DNA from: Chamaea fasciata
Taxonomy: Eukaryota > Chordata > Aves > Passeriformes > Sylviidae
DNA length: 64,000 nt
Direction of reading: 5' to 3'
Assembly (NCBI GenBank): GCA_029207755.1
Contig: JARCOQ010000003.1
Coordinates: 42,490,144 to 42,554,143 of the forward strand
Positions within the stretch are counted from its first letter, which is position 1; each line of letters opens with the position of its first letter. Below are positions 36,868 through 64,000 of this stretch, piece after piece. A program made the translations under genes and the position numbers. The notes beneath the pieces were generated by a model, which was not told the origin of the DNA, did no database searches, and saw only the letters and a program-made list of their open reading frames with translations.

Positions 36868-39800
36868 TTTAGAAATAAAAGACCCTCAGAAGAGCAGTAG
36901 TAAACAATAGTGTTTGCACTGCTGAGAGCTATTGCTTCCAACAGTATTTCTCTAAAAGAGTTGCAATTTTAGAAAATTTCTTTTTAGAATGTCAGCCAGA
37001 TAAGTAGCATAAAAGGTTGAGATACTATAAAACATGCACATTAACCAGGTTAATGTGTATACAGTGAGAGTATATGTTAAAAAATAGTAAAAATATGTCC
37101 AAACTCATTATAATGACACTATTCTTTCCTTCCAGGGAGGAAAGGGACAGCTTTAAGACAGTTACTGAAATAATAAACTGCTTACTGCTTTTCAAACCAG
37201 AGAGATTTAACTAAAATGATCATAAGAACCAAGTATAAAAGAGGCCTTGTATGTAAAAGGGACAGAAAGAAGTAGAAGAAAATCCCTGTGAAACCCCTGA
37301 AATGTCTATTTATAAGCAACAGTCCTCTGCTCTTTTCAACTACTACCATAATGGAGGAAAGGTTTTGATCAATAGCCAACACCCCTTCCACCACTCTACC
37401 AGTGACACCAGAGCAACCTTTAGCTCTGCTTGTGCTCAGCTTTTGTCAGTGCACCAAGAAACCTGATTGGGTTATGGAATGGTGTGTGGTGGAAAACAGA
37501 CTACCCAGTACCTCAGCTTTTCTCAGCATTCCAGAACTGGTCTTGGGTTTGGGAACCAACACCCTCCTCAGCTCTGGTGGACGACGCATCCCAATTAATA
37601 ACTGGCTATTTGGACTGGTGGAGGAGACAGCTCCATCCACTGTCCTACTCCAGAGGACTTGCTTTTGGTAAGTATTTGCAGTTCTGAAAGCCAAACTGAA
37701 CTGAGCGAGGACTAACACAGGTCAGTTTCTTTGGAGTTCTCTGATGTTCTTGACAATACAGTTATGCTGCTTCAAGAAACACTTCACACTCTTACGAGGA
37801 AGAAAATATCATTGGGAATAATTGTTACCAGTTCTGTAACAAATCCAATCCTAAATACAACAATCAGAGGAGTGACATAACATGAAAGAATTTGGACCCA
37901 ACAGCCTTCATAAACCTCAACCCAGGCTTTTCAAGTACAAAGCATGCCTAATTCCATTTAATTCAGAGACAACCTAAGGTGCATACTTTTCAGATAAGCA
38001 TCCATTTGAACCAAAAATGTCAGGACAAAGGGAATAAACAGAACTCTAATGAAAGATGGGTACAGCTCAGTGTAGCATTCTTGCTCTGCTCTTGTGCTTT
38101 AACTTGCCTTTTCCAACTTGACATATCAGGATTCCAGAAGTATGGGTCATAACCACACATTAAGAATCAATCCTGTCAACAGCTTGTTAGAATGTGGCAA
38201 ACAGAGTAGGAAAAAATAAACCAACAACCTCTCACTGACAGCTGCCAGTGGTTTTATAATTCAGGTTGTAAATACAAACTATTGTGCAACAAACAAACGT
38301 GACAAAGCCTACCTCAGTTAAATTTGTTTATATGATAAAAAAATAAAATATTAAACTGCTTATAGTGCAACATTCTAATAGCATACATAAGTATACCATG
38401 CTTTGTAAATTTACTTACTGTTACATTATTTACAGTACATTGCAATGCTTTAAACTAGAGGTGAAAGAACAAAAACAGGTAATGGAAAACATTTACATAC
38501 AGGTATGAGCCTTAATATTGTCCACCAAACTATCCAGTTTGCTTTGCAGACTTGTATGTTGTGCACATTCCTGGCCCCTACCACAGGATACCTTTCTGTC
38601 AGCAGTGCTCTGCCTTGTCTGGAGATAGTGGAAAGATGTTTTTAAAAACTGCATAGCCTTCAAGCTTTCTGTTTCTTCAAACACCATTTGCAAGGACAGC
38701 TGTAAAATATGTAAGAACTTCATTAATTACCCATATCTGCTCAATCTGAAAACTGAGGTCTTGAAATAAGACCGATAACTACTCACTTCTGTAGAGCCAC
38801 ACCAAAGCCAAATAAAATTAAAGGCCTTTTCCAGCGCTCTCTTAGTTGAAGAATGACATTTTATAGGAGGAATGCAGTTCAAGGATTCTTATCCGTTATT
38901 TAAAATTCTGGGCTTTAATTGGGAGCTAAGCTCCCAGAACACAGGGAAAAAAAAAGAATTACATGCTGCCTTATTTAATGTTCCATAAAGCTTCTGCTGT
39001 GTGCGCTGCTCAAGCTGATGAATGAATACAGTAAAAGTGATGCAGTAGCTATGCCTGCAGTACTTATTTGACAGCACTGTCCTTGTATTAGAGAAATAAA
39101 GATTAATTATAGCAGAATAATTAACTACACAGGGAGAAAGGACTGTCCGAAGAGCCACTGCATGCTGCAAGGAATTATGTAAAATCCACTGACTATTGAG
39201 AAGTGTCTTAAGGACAACTTTTTATAAGAAAGACCAAGCACAGAGCTGTTCTTGTGAGTTTAGGTGACTTATGTCTCTTCCCCTACAACTGCTAAAGGGA
39301 AAAATTCCTCCCTTGCTTTCTCTGAACATCTTTGGAAGAACTTTAGAACACTGCACACCTGTTTCCTAGGCTGCAACAACCCCAGAAGAACTACTTTAGA
39401 TGACAACACTGCTTAAGCAGCAAATACTACTACTCTCCTGCTTACATTTCTGCTAATAGCAGACAGGAATCAGAATAACTTCAGGCTGCTTTTAGGTAGG
39501 GGCAAGAAAACCAGTGGAAGTTTGAAATTTAGTATTATCTTTACTTTTCAAGTCTCAGTGTTTAAGCTTCATTTTCAGAAAAGACTTTATAATAGTTTAG
39601 GACAAGATACTGTACCATACATTTTGTGAATGCTTACTTCCACTAATGTTTGTTCCCAATGCAACAGAACTGATTCACTTTCTCTGCTGTGCATCAGGTG
39701 GCTATTAGGCCTACAATGCATTTCGGGGATAGAGTATTTGAAAATGTATTCCACAGCATTACTCAGAGTAAGCTAAGATTTAGAAATACTTCAGTAAGAG

Positions 39801-40033
39801 CACTAGTCTTCCCAGCAGATGACAGAAGAAAAAACAAAGTATAAAACCACCAATCCATTCCACTGTGCATTATTTCAATAGATTCTCTGTAACTTTACAG
39901 GTTAACTGTGAAAAAGCTGAGCACCCAATACAGCACATTTATGAAATATGCCAATCTGACCACCACCCCAAGATTTTTGTAGCCTTACCTTCTGTATCTA
40001 AAGTAAGTATTTGGGATTTTGTGTTTTGTTTCT
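36868..40033 (-). other. RAB4A: Probable 3' UTR of RAB4A
   Basis: Continuous AT-rich sequence after the RAB4A stop codon, with no further Rab coding text and no convincing hexamer until 36867. Many scattered short AT-rich motifs are present. The extent is inferred. Confidence 0.5.
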
Positions 40034-54314
<14,281 letters not shown>

Positions 54315-56105
54315 CCCGGGAGGGCCGACCCCCGCCGCCGCTGCTCGCTGCCTGCCCCGCCCGGGCTCGGCGCTGTCGGCGGAGGGAACCGAGCAGGCCC
54401 CGCCGCCCGCGCCCGGCTCAGCCCAGCGCCGCCCCGCCCCGCGCCGTTGCCGCGCAGGCGCGCCCGGGCCCCGCGCGCCCCCCCGCCCCCCACGCGCAGG
54501 CGCGGCGGCTCGCGGCCGCGGCCCCGCCCCCCGGCGGCCCCGCCCCCCAAACAAGGCGCACGTGCCCGGGATGCTCCGCCCCGCTCCCCTCACAGGGAAT
54601 GCGGCGACCGGAACGCGCTCCCCGGTGATGGCCGCAACGCGGGCTCGTTACTCGTGCGCAGCGCCAGGTCACACACCGAGGCGCTGTTCCTGCGGTTCTC
54701 CGTGTTTTGTTCCAGTTCGCGCCAAGCAGGGAGCCCGGCGGTGGCCCACAAAAGGCTGGCTCCCCGGTCACCAGAACGTTTCGCGATTTATACATTTTAA
54801 CAAGCGAAGGTGCCGGCATTCCTTGGTTACGAATTACACACTTTTAATTAGTTCTCAAACCCCTGTTTGGTCGTCGTTCCTCTCCTTTGTCATGGTGCTT
54901 ATTGCTCAGGCTCAGTTCTGCTCTCCCGAGTCCGGGGTCCGTTTCGAGTAGGTGGTCAGTGAGTCGGTGGTCGTGATCTCCCACTGCCGGCGTGACCTTT
55001 CCCTCAGGTACTGCTCGGTCCTCCTGACTTCACTCCTGGCGGCTGTCATCTAGACAGACCATTCATCCTGGGATTGCCTTCTCTTTTTTCTTATAAGAAA
55101 AGATTAGTGGAACGTACAATGTTCACAATGCAATTGCTTAATCGTAACTACGCAGCTATAGCTGCTGAAAACAACAGAAAAGGTTGCAAAGTTTGGTTCA
55201 AATCTTCAGGGGCTCAATACCAACAGTGCCTGGCCTGTATTATTCTTTACTGGATGTCTTAACTGCTCTGCCAACCCTGGTTAGTCTGACAGCAAAGGGC
55301 ACTACAGCTCCCACCACAACAGCTTTTCTGTCTATGCCATTCCAAAATGGTACTTCCTGTGTATGCTCCATGTTCTCCTTTCTTCCAGTCCTTAGAAAAA
55401 TTCCTCTTCTGTTATTTCCTCTTCTGTTATTTCTGGCTTTTTTTTAATCTCGTTGCTCACAGCTTCACATCCTTTCCACTTCTCCTTCATCTCCCGAGCT
55501 GTAGGAAAAACTGCCTCTGCCTGTCCCAGCCACCTCCTTGCCAAATCCTTAGCTGGTCAGAGGTCAGCTTTGAAGTTCCCATCTCTAATCAGTGGAACAA
55601 CATGTGCTGAGCCAGCACCAAGAACTCCTCAGAGAATCTGCTGATTGTTCTTGTTGTGGGTACATAAAGACAAACTCACCACAGTTTTCAAAGAACCAAC
55701 TCCTTCATGAGTTCATATTATTAACAGTAATTGGAAGTTGTATAAACAAGTCCCCAGAGTTGGCACAGCCCTGACACACAGAGGATATTGAGGCCTAAAA
55801 TGTCATAAGTGAATGTTTCTCTGTGGCATCTGCTCTCCAAAATGCTGTGGAAAGCTGAAGAGCCTTCACATGAGCTGTATGGATGCCAGCATATCATAGA
55901 TGTGAGCTTTCTGTCTGAAAGCTGTTCCCCAGAATGGTAGATTCTGAGGCTCAGGCTGGGCTTTAAAGTAGTTCGGTCTAACATCACCAAATCTCTGACA
56001 GATGTTGGTTATTTTTGCTCAATTCCCCCTGTCCCCGCCCCCAGAAAACAAACCCAGTGAATCAAAACACCCCCACCAAACCCCAAAACACAAACTGAAT
56101 GTCTT

Positions 56106-56153
56106 AACAAACAAACAAACAAACAAACAAACAAACAAAAACAAACAAAAAAA
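56106..56153. repeat. (AAAC)n microsatellite
   Basis: About nine tandem AAAC units with a slightly imperfect right end merging into an A tract. Confidence 0.93.
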
Positions 56154-57229
56154 GAGTCCAAGATACTGAAGTAAACAGATTTTACTAGATTACTAAAAAT
56201 ATGTCATGTTGCATCCATGTTATATGCAAGAACAAGGAAATTTGGACATCTTGCACTGTACAAACTTTAGGTTAAGGGGTAAATTAGTCTTTTTTTTTTA
56301 TTCTGTGTATCTTGCAAGATGACTTTGTTTTATGGAGTTTGTATTTGGTAAATGTGTCTTTGTGTTAGTACCACATTCCTTTGCTTCCAATCACTCTTGG
56401 TAAGTTTACATGCACATATCAATAAGGCACATTAAAGCTGTAAATGTTTCTATAAAAGCTATTAGTTTAATACTGAAGAGGAAGGTGAAGGTTGGAAGAA
56501 TGTTAAAGACAGAAGAACGTGAGAGATGAATAGGATTTGGTGTTTTAGAAATTTTGTCTTGAAGAATGAATTAGAACAAATAGTAAAATTCAGAAATAAT
56601 AAAGACTGCACTAGGCTAGAAAATATAGGCTGATACCTCAGTAATTTGAGAATGTTGGGCCTGTATGTTAATAAAATCATTCTTTCTGAGCAATAAACCA
56701 TAAGTAGCTAGAATTAGCCTTGTCAGCGTCTATCTTAAGCGCAAAGGTGAAAAAACCCCCAAAGCCAAATGTTTAATTCACATGATTTATGATTTCTGTT
56801 GATTACATCTGCTAGAAGCTTTTGGCTTATGTAAAAAGAGGTGTATTATGTCATATTGGATCTGCACGTCACATACTTCCTAAATTACTTTCACCAGAGT
56901 TACTGTGCTTATAACTGGTTGTGGTTGTAAAATTACTGCTCAGGAGGTTATGTTAATGGTTCTCTAAAAGTGCTAATCTCATTTTTTACTAGTTTTTACT
57001 ACCAGTGTACCATAATAGGAATGGAAGAGGAGCCAGACTCAGGGTGGGGTATTCTGTGAAATCTCTGCCAAGATAAAATAACAAGACCCAGGACTTTGCA
57101 GATTTGAGCACAGCTTTTGATGAGTGACTTAGCACTGCAAAGGGCCAGATCCTTTTGTTTTCTTTTGCCTTTCCTTTCCTTTTTTATGTAAGGGACCAAA
57201 GTCTGTAACTGAAGCTGGGCTGTGTTTTT

Positions 57230-57640
57230 GACTCCCCGCCGCCGTAGGCTGCTGTCCGGGACTGGAGCGCAGCCGCAGGTGGGATGGGCTTTGCCGTGAG
57301 GAAGTGGTGGGGATGTCTCGCTCTGGTCTGAAGGTGGCACTGCAAGGCTGTGTGTGGAAGGCGCTGCAAGTAGCTGGAGGCTGCTGTTGGCTCTTAGCTG
57401 TGTCTGTGTGGCACCCAGTCCGACCTAGCGTGCTCAGGTGAAATGGGGAACGATGTATTATTCTGCTGCTCTTCCCTGTTCCTTGCGTGTTGAATACAGA
57501 AAGCGACCCAGCATATGTGGAAGCCGCTGCCATCAGCTTCATGTGAAGCAGCGATGAATGTGACTCCAGCAACCCAAATTAAATCTGAAGACAAGTCATT
57601 GATACTCTGAGGAGCCTCTGAGACTGCCGTGATCTCCTTG
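57230..57640. other. Isolated CpG-dense segment of unknown nature
   Basis: Roughly 15-20 CpG dinucleotides within 400 bp, starting ccccgccgccgtagg, in otherwise AT-rich, CpG-poor DNA. A minus-strand open frame (57129-57572, 147 codons, Ser/Thr/Gln/Pro-rich) overlaps it but has no recognisable domain. Possible explanations are an orphan CpG island, a lncRNA promoter, or a relatively young inserted sequence. Confidence 0.35.
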
Positions 57641-60600
57641 TACGCAGTGCCCTTGGCCAGCTGGCTTCATCTGAAAACAAGTGGGATCATCTGAACATTG
57701 TCATCTTCAGCTTCCACAGGAACTGCCTTCAATCTGTGAACACATTTGTCAATGTGAGCATGTGCAGCTCACACCTAAGAACTACTAGCACTTAAACCAG
57801 CATTAGGCAGACATTGCATCACTCTCTTTCAAGTAGAAAAGTGATATCCATGTATTTTAAATAACAAGAAATGTAGTAGTCCTTCTCGTTAGATTAGGAC
57901 CTTGCTTTTAGAAGGACCTTAACCCACTTCACATGGTGTGCAGGTAGTCTGAATTCCTGATCCTCAGGCATCCAAGGAGTATCTGAGGATCCTCAAGGGA
58001 CCAAGCACCTAAGAGGTGTAAACTGGTTTAGTACCACTGCCACAGCAGCGCTGACGGGCTGGCACCACACCAGGGAGAGGGTTACCTCCCACTGTACCAA
58101 GGCTGTCACCTGCTCATGGCCATCTGGAGCCAGAGCAAGGGAACGATCAAACCAGTCCAATGCCAGGGAATCACCCTGGGGTTACCAGGGCAGTTCTTTA
58201 AAGACTTACATGTACTCTGTGTTACACCACTAAAATTATCACAGTCAGAGAAATATGGTATATAATTGTAGCTATGTATGAAAATTTATGGGTTGGATGC
58301 TTCTAAAATCATGGGCTCAACCCTCCACTGCTAGGTCAGAATGATGAAAGCTGATGAGAGAGACTGCAAAGGTACATTGGTGCTGTAACTGAACTCCTTT
58401 CTCTTGCCCCATGGTGAACTTTTCCAAAACTAAATATGAAGACCACAAGATATGCTACTGGAAGCTGCTGACAGCTATAGAACGCCATGCTGTGTGCTAA
58501 ACATCTGCTTTAGTCTTTCACCATGGTCTCTTCACCAGTAGGTGTAGGTAGTAGGAGCCACACTGCACAACCTGATATTGTGAAAAATTACCACAAGATG
58601 GCATAAGCTCATTTTAGGATAGCTTTATGCTATAGCACAGAGAATCAAATTTGCCCTGATATTGGAATGAATATTAAGTCTTTTTTTTTTTTTTGTGCAG
58701 AATCTGCTTTAGGTGTTGTGTCCAGGGAGGCACTTTTATCAACATGAAGCTATATAGATATGCTATATTTAGAAAAGAAATGCACAGAATAAGAAAAAAA
58801 AATTAAAGCAAATCAGACTATAGGCCACAACTTTTAAAAAGTTAGTGATTTAATTTTTCAGGAAACACATAAATAGAGTGAAGGGGCCTAAATACTTATT
58901 TCAGCGTGTCAAAGGATGCACAGGAAAATGAAGACAACAGAAATTTGGGACATATTGTTAGTGTACATAAGTCATTGCCAGTGTCTAGAATACAGGCAGA
59001 TTGATTTGACACCCATGTTTTATGAAGTTAGCCTCATGGTGTCACCAATTAACTTCTCTGTTGGTGAAATGATGATAATGGGATATAATTGGCTGCATAT
59101 GTTCACTTTTAGCAATAGGAAATGGCTGGGTGGTTTGATGTTTTTAATACTATACACTTGAACTAGAAGATTTTTTAGCAGATTTCTCAGGGACACGAGG
59201 TCATGTTCATGTTCTCCCTTTCATCCCTCAAATCAGTTCTCCCTGTTCAGAAAAACTCATATATAAGGAAAAGGCCTCTCATTTGGGTCCTGTTTCTCAA
59301 GTGAATATCCTTGAAGACACAATACAGCAGCCTGGATTCAATTCTGACTCTTTGGTTTCATGGGATTCCTGCAGCACCAGGAAGCAATCACTGCTTTCTG
59401 GGCACAGTCAGTATCACTGCAGAATGGGAGGCACCTCTGGAGAGGTCTTCAGCCCATGGATCACTATTGTGTGTCTGAGGACAGAGTGGATCACATTCTC
59501 TCCACTGGCTCTTTTTTTTAAGTGGGAGACCAGTGCAAGCCTTGAAAAACTAACACAGACACCTAAAAGTGGGAACTATCAAACCCTACCCCAGGGGGTT
59601 TGATTTCACCTTCCTTTCTCCAGGCCTTGCTTGTGCTGATGGAGAAAGCCCAGTGATAGGGCACCAGACTGGTGGGGAAACCCCACAGAATTCCCAGAGC
59701 CTGTGCCCTTTGTCTGTCCCCTGCCCTTCTGCCTCCCCAGTGGTCCATTGCTGCCAGTATGCTCTCAGTATCTTCTGCTTGCACCTGCTTTTGGAAGCAG
59801 CCAGGAAGTGTGTTCATTCAGCTGATGTTACACTGTTTTGCAGCTTTTAGGCTTGCTTCTGGCAGCTCATCATTCCATTGGAATTAAAATGGGCAACCTT
59901 TTGTTCAGGTTTGGTGGGTAGAGCCAAATTTCAATATGGTTATCTTCCTCTCTAGACTGTTGCATTCCATAATACATGCAGCCTGTAGTGGCATCCTTGC
60001 CTGTGAAAGCTGCTTTCATTAAACAGTCTAAACAGACTGTGAAACTCTTGGAATATGCTTGTTTTTTTAGTGCACAGATGTGATTCAAGGGAGATCTGGT
60101 GGGACACAGGCTGGCAGTGCCACGTTATGCTCAGTGAAGAGAGCTCTCTGACCAGCAAAAGATTGGTCAGAAGTTTCTGTGCTTTTCAGCCTCAGTGTTG
60201 TTAAAATAAGTTGCAACTGCATGTAATGCTTTCCTGATACCGCTCTCCCTCCTGAAGGTAGTGATATGCAGCCGTGAAAGCAGCCATGCATCCTGGGACA
60301 GGCCAGCTTCCATGTAAAAAGGCCAAAGAATGTCACACTGCACATCCATCATGGATGTAAGGAGAGCTCAGCAGCTGCAAGAGAGTTGGGAGAAGAGAAG
60401 GGAATCTTATGTAGGGGATGTCCCTATGGTTAAAATCTCGCTGTGGTTTTTCCTGAGCCTGGAGATGTGATCTGTGCCAAGGCAATTTGAGAAGACTAAC
60501 TCTGCAGTGCAGTGTTAAGGCTGTCATTGCTAAATGTGTGATAAATTTCTTCAAAGCCACAGAATATTTTTGTTCTAAAAGCTGCAAGATCAGAATTTTC

Positions 60601-61551
60601 AAAGTTGCTATTATATACTTATAAAACATTCCATAAAAGAAAATCTCTTAGTAACTGATACATTTGACTGGATCAGACTTTGAGTTATTTCTTTTTTAGG
60701 CACACATAAAATTCAGAATACCTGAGATCTAAAGTGGATTTTTTATACACAACAATTTTTGCATAAAATAAAAGTATTCACCTTCCATTTTCTAAAACAG
60801 AGATAATTGATCTGCTCCATGTGCAGGAGGTGTGCAAACTCCCTTGTGCTACAAAAAGGACCACCAGACATGTTCACGAGTGTCTTAAGGAAGAATTTGT
60901 GCCTAAATATAATGATATCTGAGTAAGAAGTGAGTCTCAGCTCCCAAAATGCAATTCTGTCTCTGGTAATGCATGTCATTTTTCATGACTGTATTTCTGC
61001 CTGGTTCACTTTCACTTGTAGATAACCTTTTAGCTAGTTTTGCCTTGTAGCTATTCTTTTCCACAGTATTTTTTTGAAAACTAACATTTGAAAATACTTG
61101 TGGCTTATGAAGAAACTTCCTTGATTTCTTCTTTTTGTAAAAAAAGAAATTCTGACATGCTGATTGAAATGAATGGGCATGGATTTCCATCAGCCTATGG
61201 TGCTAGTGGCTGAATATTGCTACTGATGGCTTCTGTAAAATGTGTTTCATGATCTTATTGAGCTTCCAGGTTGTCACTGTCACACAAAACCCACACAGAT
61301 CTGTCATCACCAGTTAGAGGAGAGTTTGAAGACAAATGAGAAAGATATGTTTTTCAGCAGATGTTACAGAATCTGTAAGTCTGTCTTGAGACTTGACCCT
61401 CACTGTGTTTCTCTTTCAAAGTCAGCTCAATGTTTTTGTTCCCTGTAGTCTTTCAAGTGCATTTTATCTACAGCAATACCTACAAATGGGTACATCAGAG
61501 GCACCAGCTCTTTACAAATGACTTTTGCTGTTACAAGTGCCCCAGAAGGGC

Positions 61552-62150
61552 TGTACTAGTTTTTGCTGTGGTAGAGTTAATTTTCTGCACAGTGGCTGGT
61601 ATGGGGCTGTGTTTTGGATTTGTGCTTAACACAGAGTTGATAATATTGAGATGTTTTTGTTATTGCTGAGCAGGGTTTACACAGAGCCAAGTTTTCTACT
61701 TTTCATAGTGGGACATTGGTGAGGGAGTTGGAGGGTACCTGAGAGGAAACACGTCCAGGGCAGGTGACTCCAAATGACCAAAGTGATATTCCAGACCATA
61801 TGACATCCTACTCAGTATATAAAGTGGGGGGAAGAAGAGGAAGGGGGGGGGATGTTTGGATTGATGACATTTGCCTTCCCACATAACCATTATGTGTGAT
61901 GGGGCCCTGGTCTCCTGGGGATGGCTGAACACCTGCCTGTCCAGGAGGAGCAGGGAATTAATTCCTTCTTTTGTTTTGTTTGTGTACTTTTGTGCTTTTG
62001 TGCTTTTTGCTTTTCCTATTACACTGCCTTTATCTCAACGCATGAGTTTTCTGGCTTTCACCCTTCCTGTTCGTTCCCCTGTCTCACTGGTTGGGGACTC
62101 AATGAGTGGCTGTGTGGCACTTGGCGGTTGGCTGGGATTAAACCACAAGA
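61552..62150 (+). mobile_element. Full-length avian ERV solo LTR (copy D)
   Basis: Starts tgtactagtttttgctgtgg and ends near gattaaaccacaag. It carries the marker text ggggctgtgttttggattt, tattgctgagcagggtttacac and atattccagaccatatgac. A promoter box TATATAAAG is intact at 61816-61824. Downstream are atggctgaacacctgcctgtcc and a T-rich R/U5-like region. It is the same subfamily as copy A at 8932-9290, in opposite orientation. No internal viral region is present. A purine-rich gggggaagaagaggaaggggg follows the TATA box. The terminal CA is not clean, so the right edge is approximate. Confidence 0.87.
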
Positions 62151-64000
62151 GCAAATACCTTTCTCAGCCATGAGGGCAGGTATACTCTTCAGTCCCTCCG
62201 TCTGCTTAAAAATCATGAGTTTAAGCCTGGTTCTTTTGTATTAAGGTCCCTTTGGATCACTCTGGAAATCTAATTATCCTGGAAACAGGTATAGGTGGAA
62301 GACTCAGAGTCCAGAATTGAACTTGTAGCTTTTCTGCAGCTGTACACCATGTGGGATCAGGGATGGTGCTTTTAGTTCAGTCATGGGCAAAGACATTCAG
62401 AGCAGGTTCCCATTAAAGCATCCCAAAACAGATACCTGCCTATATCTACTTGGATACTTGCACATGTGCCCATTTGTCAGGATGGCAGCGAGCCCAGAAC
62501 AGTTGGATCTTCTTCATAGGCACTGCTGCTGTGTCAGACGTGGTGTTTGGTACCTGACCTCTGTAACCAGGCACGTGACTCCTCAAACAGCTCCCTCATA
62601 CCTACCTGAACAATGCTTTTTCACTTCTGACCACACTTTCCCTGACTTCCCCTGCAGTGAGAACTGATGGGCAATTTACCAGATACATGGATTGCCTTGC
62701 AGCAGTCAGTTTGAAAACTCTCACACACCTTCTCCTTTTAAGGGACAGGTAGCATTTGCCAGTAAAGGTCTTGGGCTTTTCCAAAGCAGGTCATGCCAAC
62801 TGTCAGTCCGTAGCAATAGGAAAACAATGACTTTAAAAAACAAAAGGAGAAAATCATGCTGAGTTCAAAGCACAAATGGAACTCTATGATTGCTGTGTGG
62901 ATGAATTGTTGCCTGAGAATATAGATATTCTTGTCCATAAGCAAAAGAAGAGAAAAGGTTTTGTGTGCTGGAAAGTAAAAACAGAAATGGAATGGAACAA
63001 AATTTTAGTCACACCTGAAAATACCAATTGCTGTTGACTGTCTACAGGAACACCATCATATTTAAAGCTATACAAATGCATATTTGCCAACTTCTGTCTA
63101 TTAAGTCATGAAAACTCTGTCTGTTGATTTTAACAGTGTCTAGATGGACAAAGTCAATTAAAACAATTCAATGTAACAGAAGCAAGGTAGGTTAGCTTCT
63201 TCTGGGACACCAAATAGGATAATTTTCTGACACTGCTTTGCTGATGGGCGGATGCCCATGCTCTACATATCACTGACTTTGTTTAATGTTTGGCTCAGGA
63301 TTAAATTTTACTGCTGCTGAGACTTACAATAGCTCTTGCAGTTCCAGAAATCAGTTTTAGGTCTGTGTAAGGTTCTTAAATATAAAGCTAATGCAAACAG
63401 CGTAGGACTTAATGGAAATCCTATAAATGTATAAATCCAGCGGATTTATTTCCTGAAGCAGTAACAAGGGATAGTTGTGCAAAAGCTACAACTGATCCAG
63501 CATACCTGACTCTATATTTTGTAATGTGTCTTTTACCTCAGTGTTTAAGCACCTTATACATCAAGGAGATTCACACAGATTAAGACAGAAGACTGATTTC
63601 AATCCCTCCTTTGGAGACCAATGCAAAGTTGTTTTGGATGATCTCCTAGGTGGTTTCTGCTGCATACATATAAGAAGATAGTCTGCATGATGGGAAAAGG
63701 GTACATAGTACCAGCCTGCTCTTGTTTCTCATGGGGGAAAACTCCACAGCTATGGATGCTTTATACTGTGTTCTTCTTTCATCTTCTGCATCTTGTGCAT
63801 GATTGGGTACCCTTCCTCTGCAGAATGTATTTGTTAGTAGTAGTTAGTAGTTAGTAGTAGTGTCACTCCATCTGATGTTGTTGAAGGAAATTTGGGGAGA
63901 TTTGCCTATAGCCTGTCAATGCTAAAATTGTATTGAAAGGCTTCTAACAAGATTTAAGTTCTTAGTCTAGACTTCCAGTTGTGATCTAATAGGATAACTC
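62151..64000. other. Intergenic DNA, no gene recognised
   Basis: Single-copy AT-rich sequence. The only structured element is a TAG-rich repeat (ttagtagtag units) at 63833-63861. Confidence 0.6.
63833..63861. repeat. (TTAGTAG)n/(TAG)n minisatellite-like tract
   Basis: Imperfect tandem TAG and TTAG units over about 29 bases. Confidence 0.85.

Larger units (their letters stand above)
54761..61551. other. Right intergenic flank, no gene recognised
   Basis: AT-rich sequence with no recognisable exon. It includes an (AAAC)n microsatellite (56106-56153), a C-rich/A-rich patch just before it (56025-56100), poly-T tracts (56289-56299, 58681-58694) and an isolated CpG-dense segment at 57230-57640. 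Open frames are short and lack domains. Confidence 0.6.

Noticed and set aside
57129..57572. 147-codon minus-strand frame as a gene
   Set aside because: No domain, no splice context and strongly biased Ser/Thr/Gln content. Kept only as part of the CpG-dense patch observation.

Overview
The window reads as vertebrate nuclear DNA from a bird. The evidence is a 5'-truncated CR1 LINE whose reverse transcriptase C-terminus is readable, four avian ERV long terminal repeats recognised by their U3/R text, compact introns, and two CpG-island promoters. I cannot name the species. The repeat content would fit a songbird or another neoavian, but that is inference. No prokaryotic or viral genome organisation, CRISPR array, rRNA or tRNA gene is apparent.

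Two protein-coding genes can be reconstructed exon by exon, with canonical GT-AG introns and intact reading frames. CCSAP (centriole, cilia and spindle-associated protein) is on the + strand, with three coding exons at 21045-21342, 29518-29801 and 31654-31827. Together they encode 251 residues. RAB4A (early-endosome recycling GTPase) is on the - strand, with seven coding exons from 54314 down to 40034. These sum to exactly 657 nt, or 218 residues plus a stop, which is the length of mammalian RAB4A. The genes are convergent (tail to tail), as I recall for human 1q42.13, so this is a conserved syntenic block. By that synteny the left flank should lead toward ACTA1/NUP133 and the right flank toward RHOU. 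No exon of those genes was seen here.

Layout: 1-20000 is a GC-moderate flank with no supportable gene. It holds a CA microsatellite, a partial LTR (8932-9290) and an LTR (17918-18493). 20000-21650 is the CCSAP CpG island and exon 1. 21343-29517 is CCSAP intron 1, carrying a same-sense LTR and an antisense CR1. 29518-31827 holds exons 2 and 3. 31828-40033 is the shared intertail region with both 3' UTRs. 40034-54314 is RAB4A, with long homopolymer and G/T-rich tracts in its introns and an unexplained ORF just inside intron 1. 54000-54760 is the RAB4A CpG island. 54760-64000 is AT-rich intergenic DNA with an isolated CpG-dense patch near 57.2-57.6 kb and an LTR at 61552-62150.

The two proteins have no known joint pathway. 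RAB4A drives fast endosomal recycling, and CCSAP binds polyglutamylated microtubules of centrioles, cilia and spindles. I found no convincing undescribed biological system. The best second-look items are the intron-1 ORF of RAB4A behind an acceptor-like sequence (53648-53914), the inverted LTR pair bracketing the CCSAP promoter with a possible alternative promoter in intron 1, the 24-G run in the RAB4A sense strand, and the isolated CpG-dense patch at 57.2-57.6 kb.
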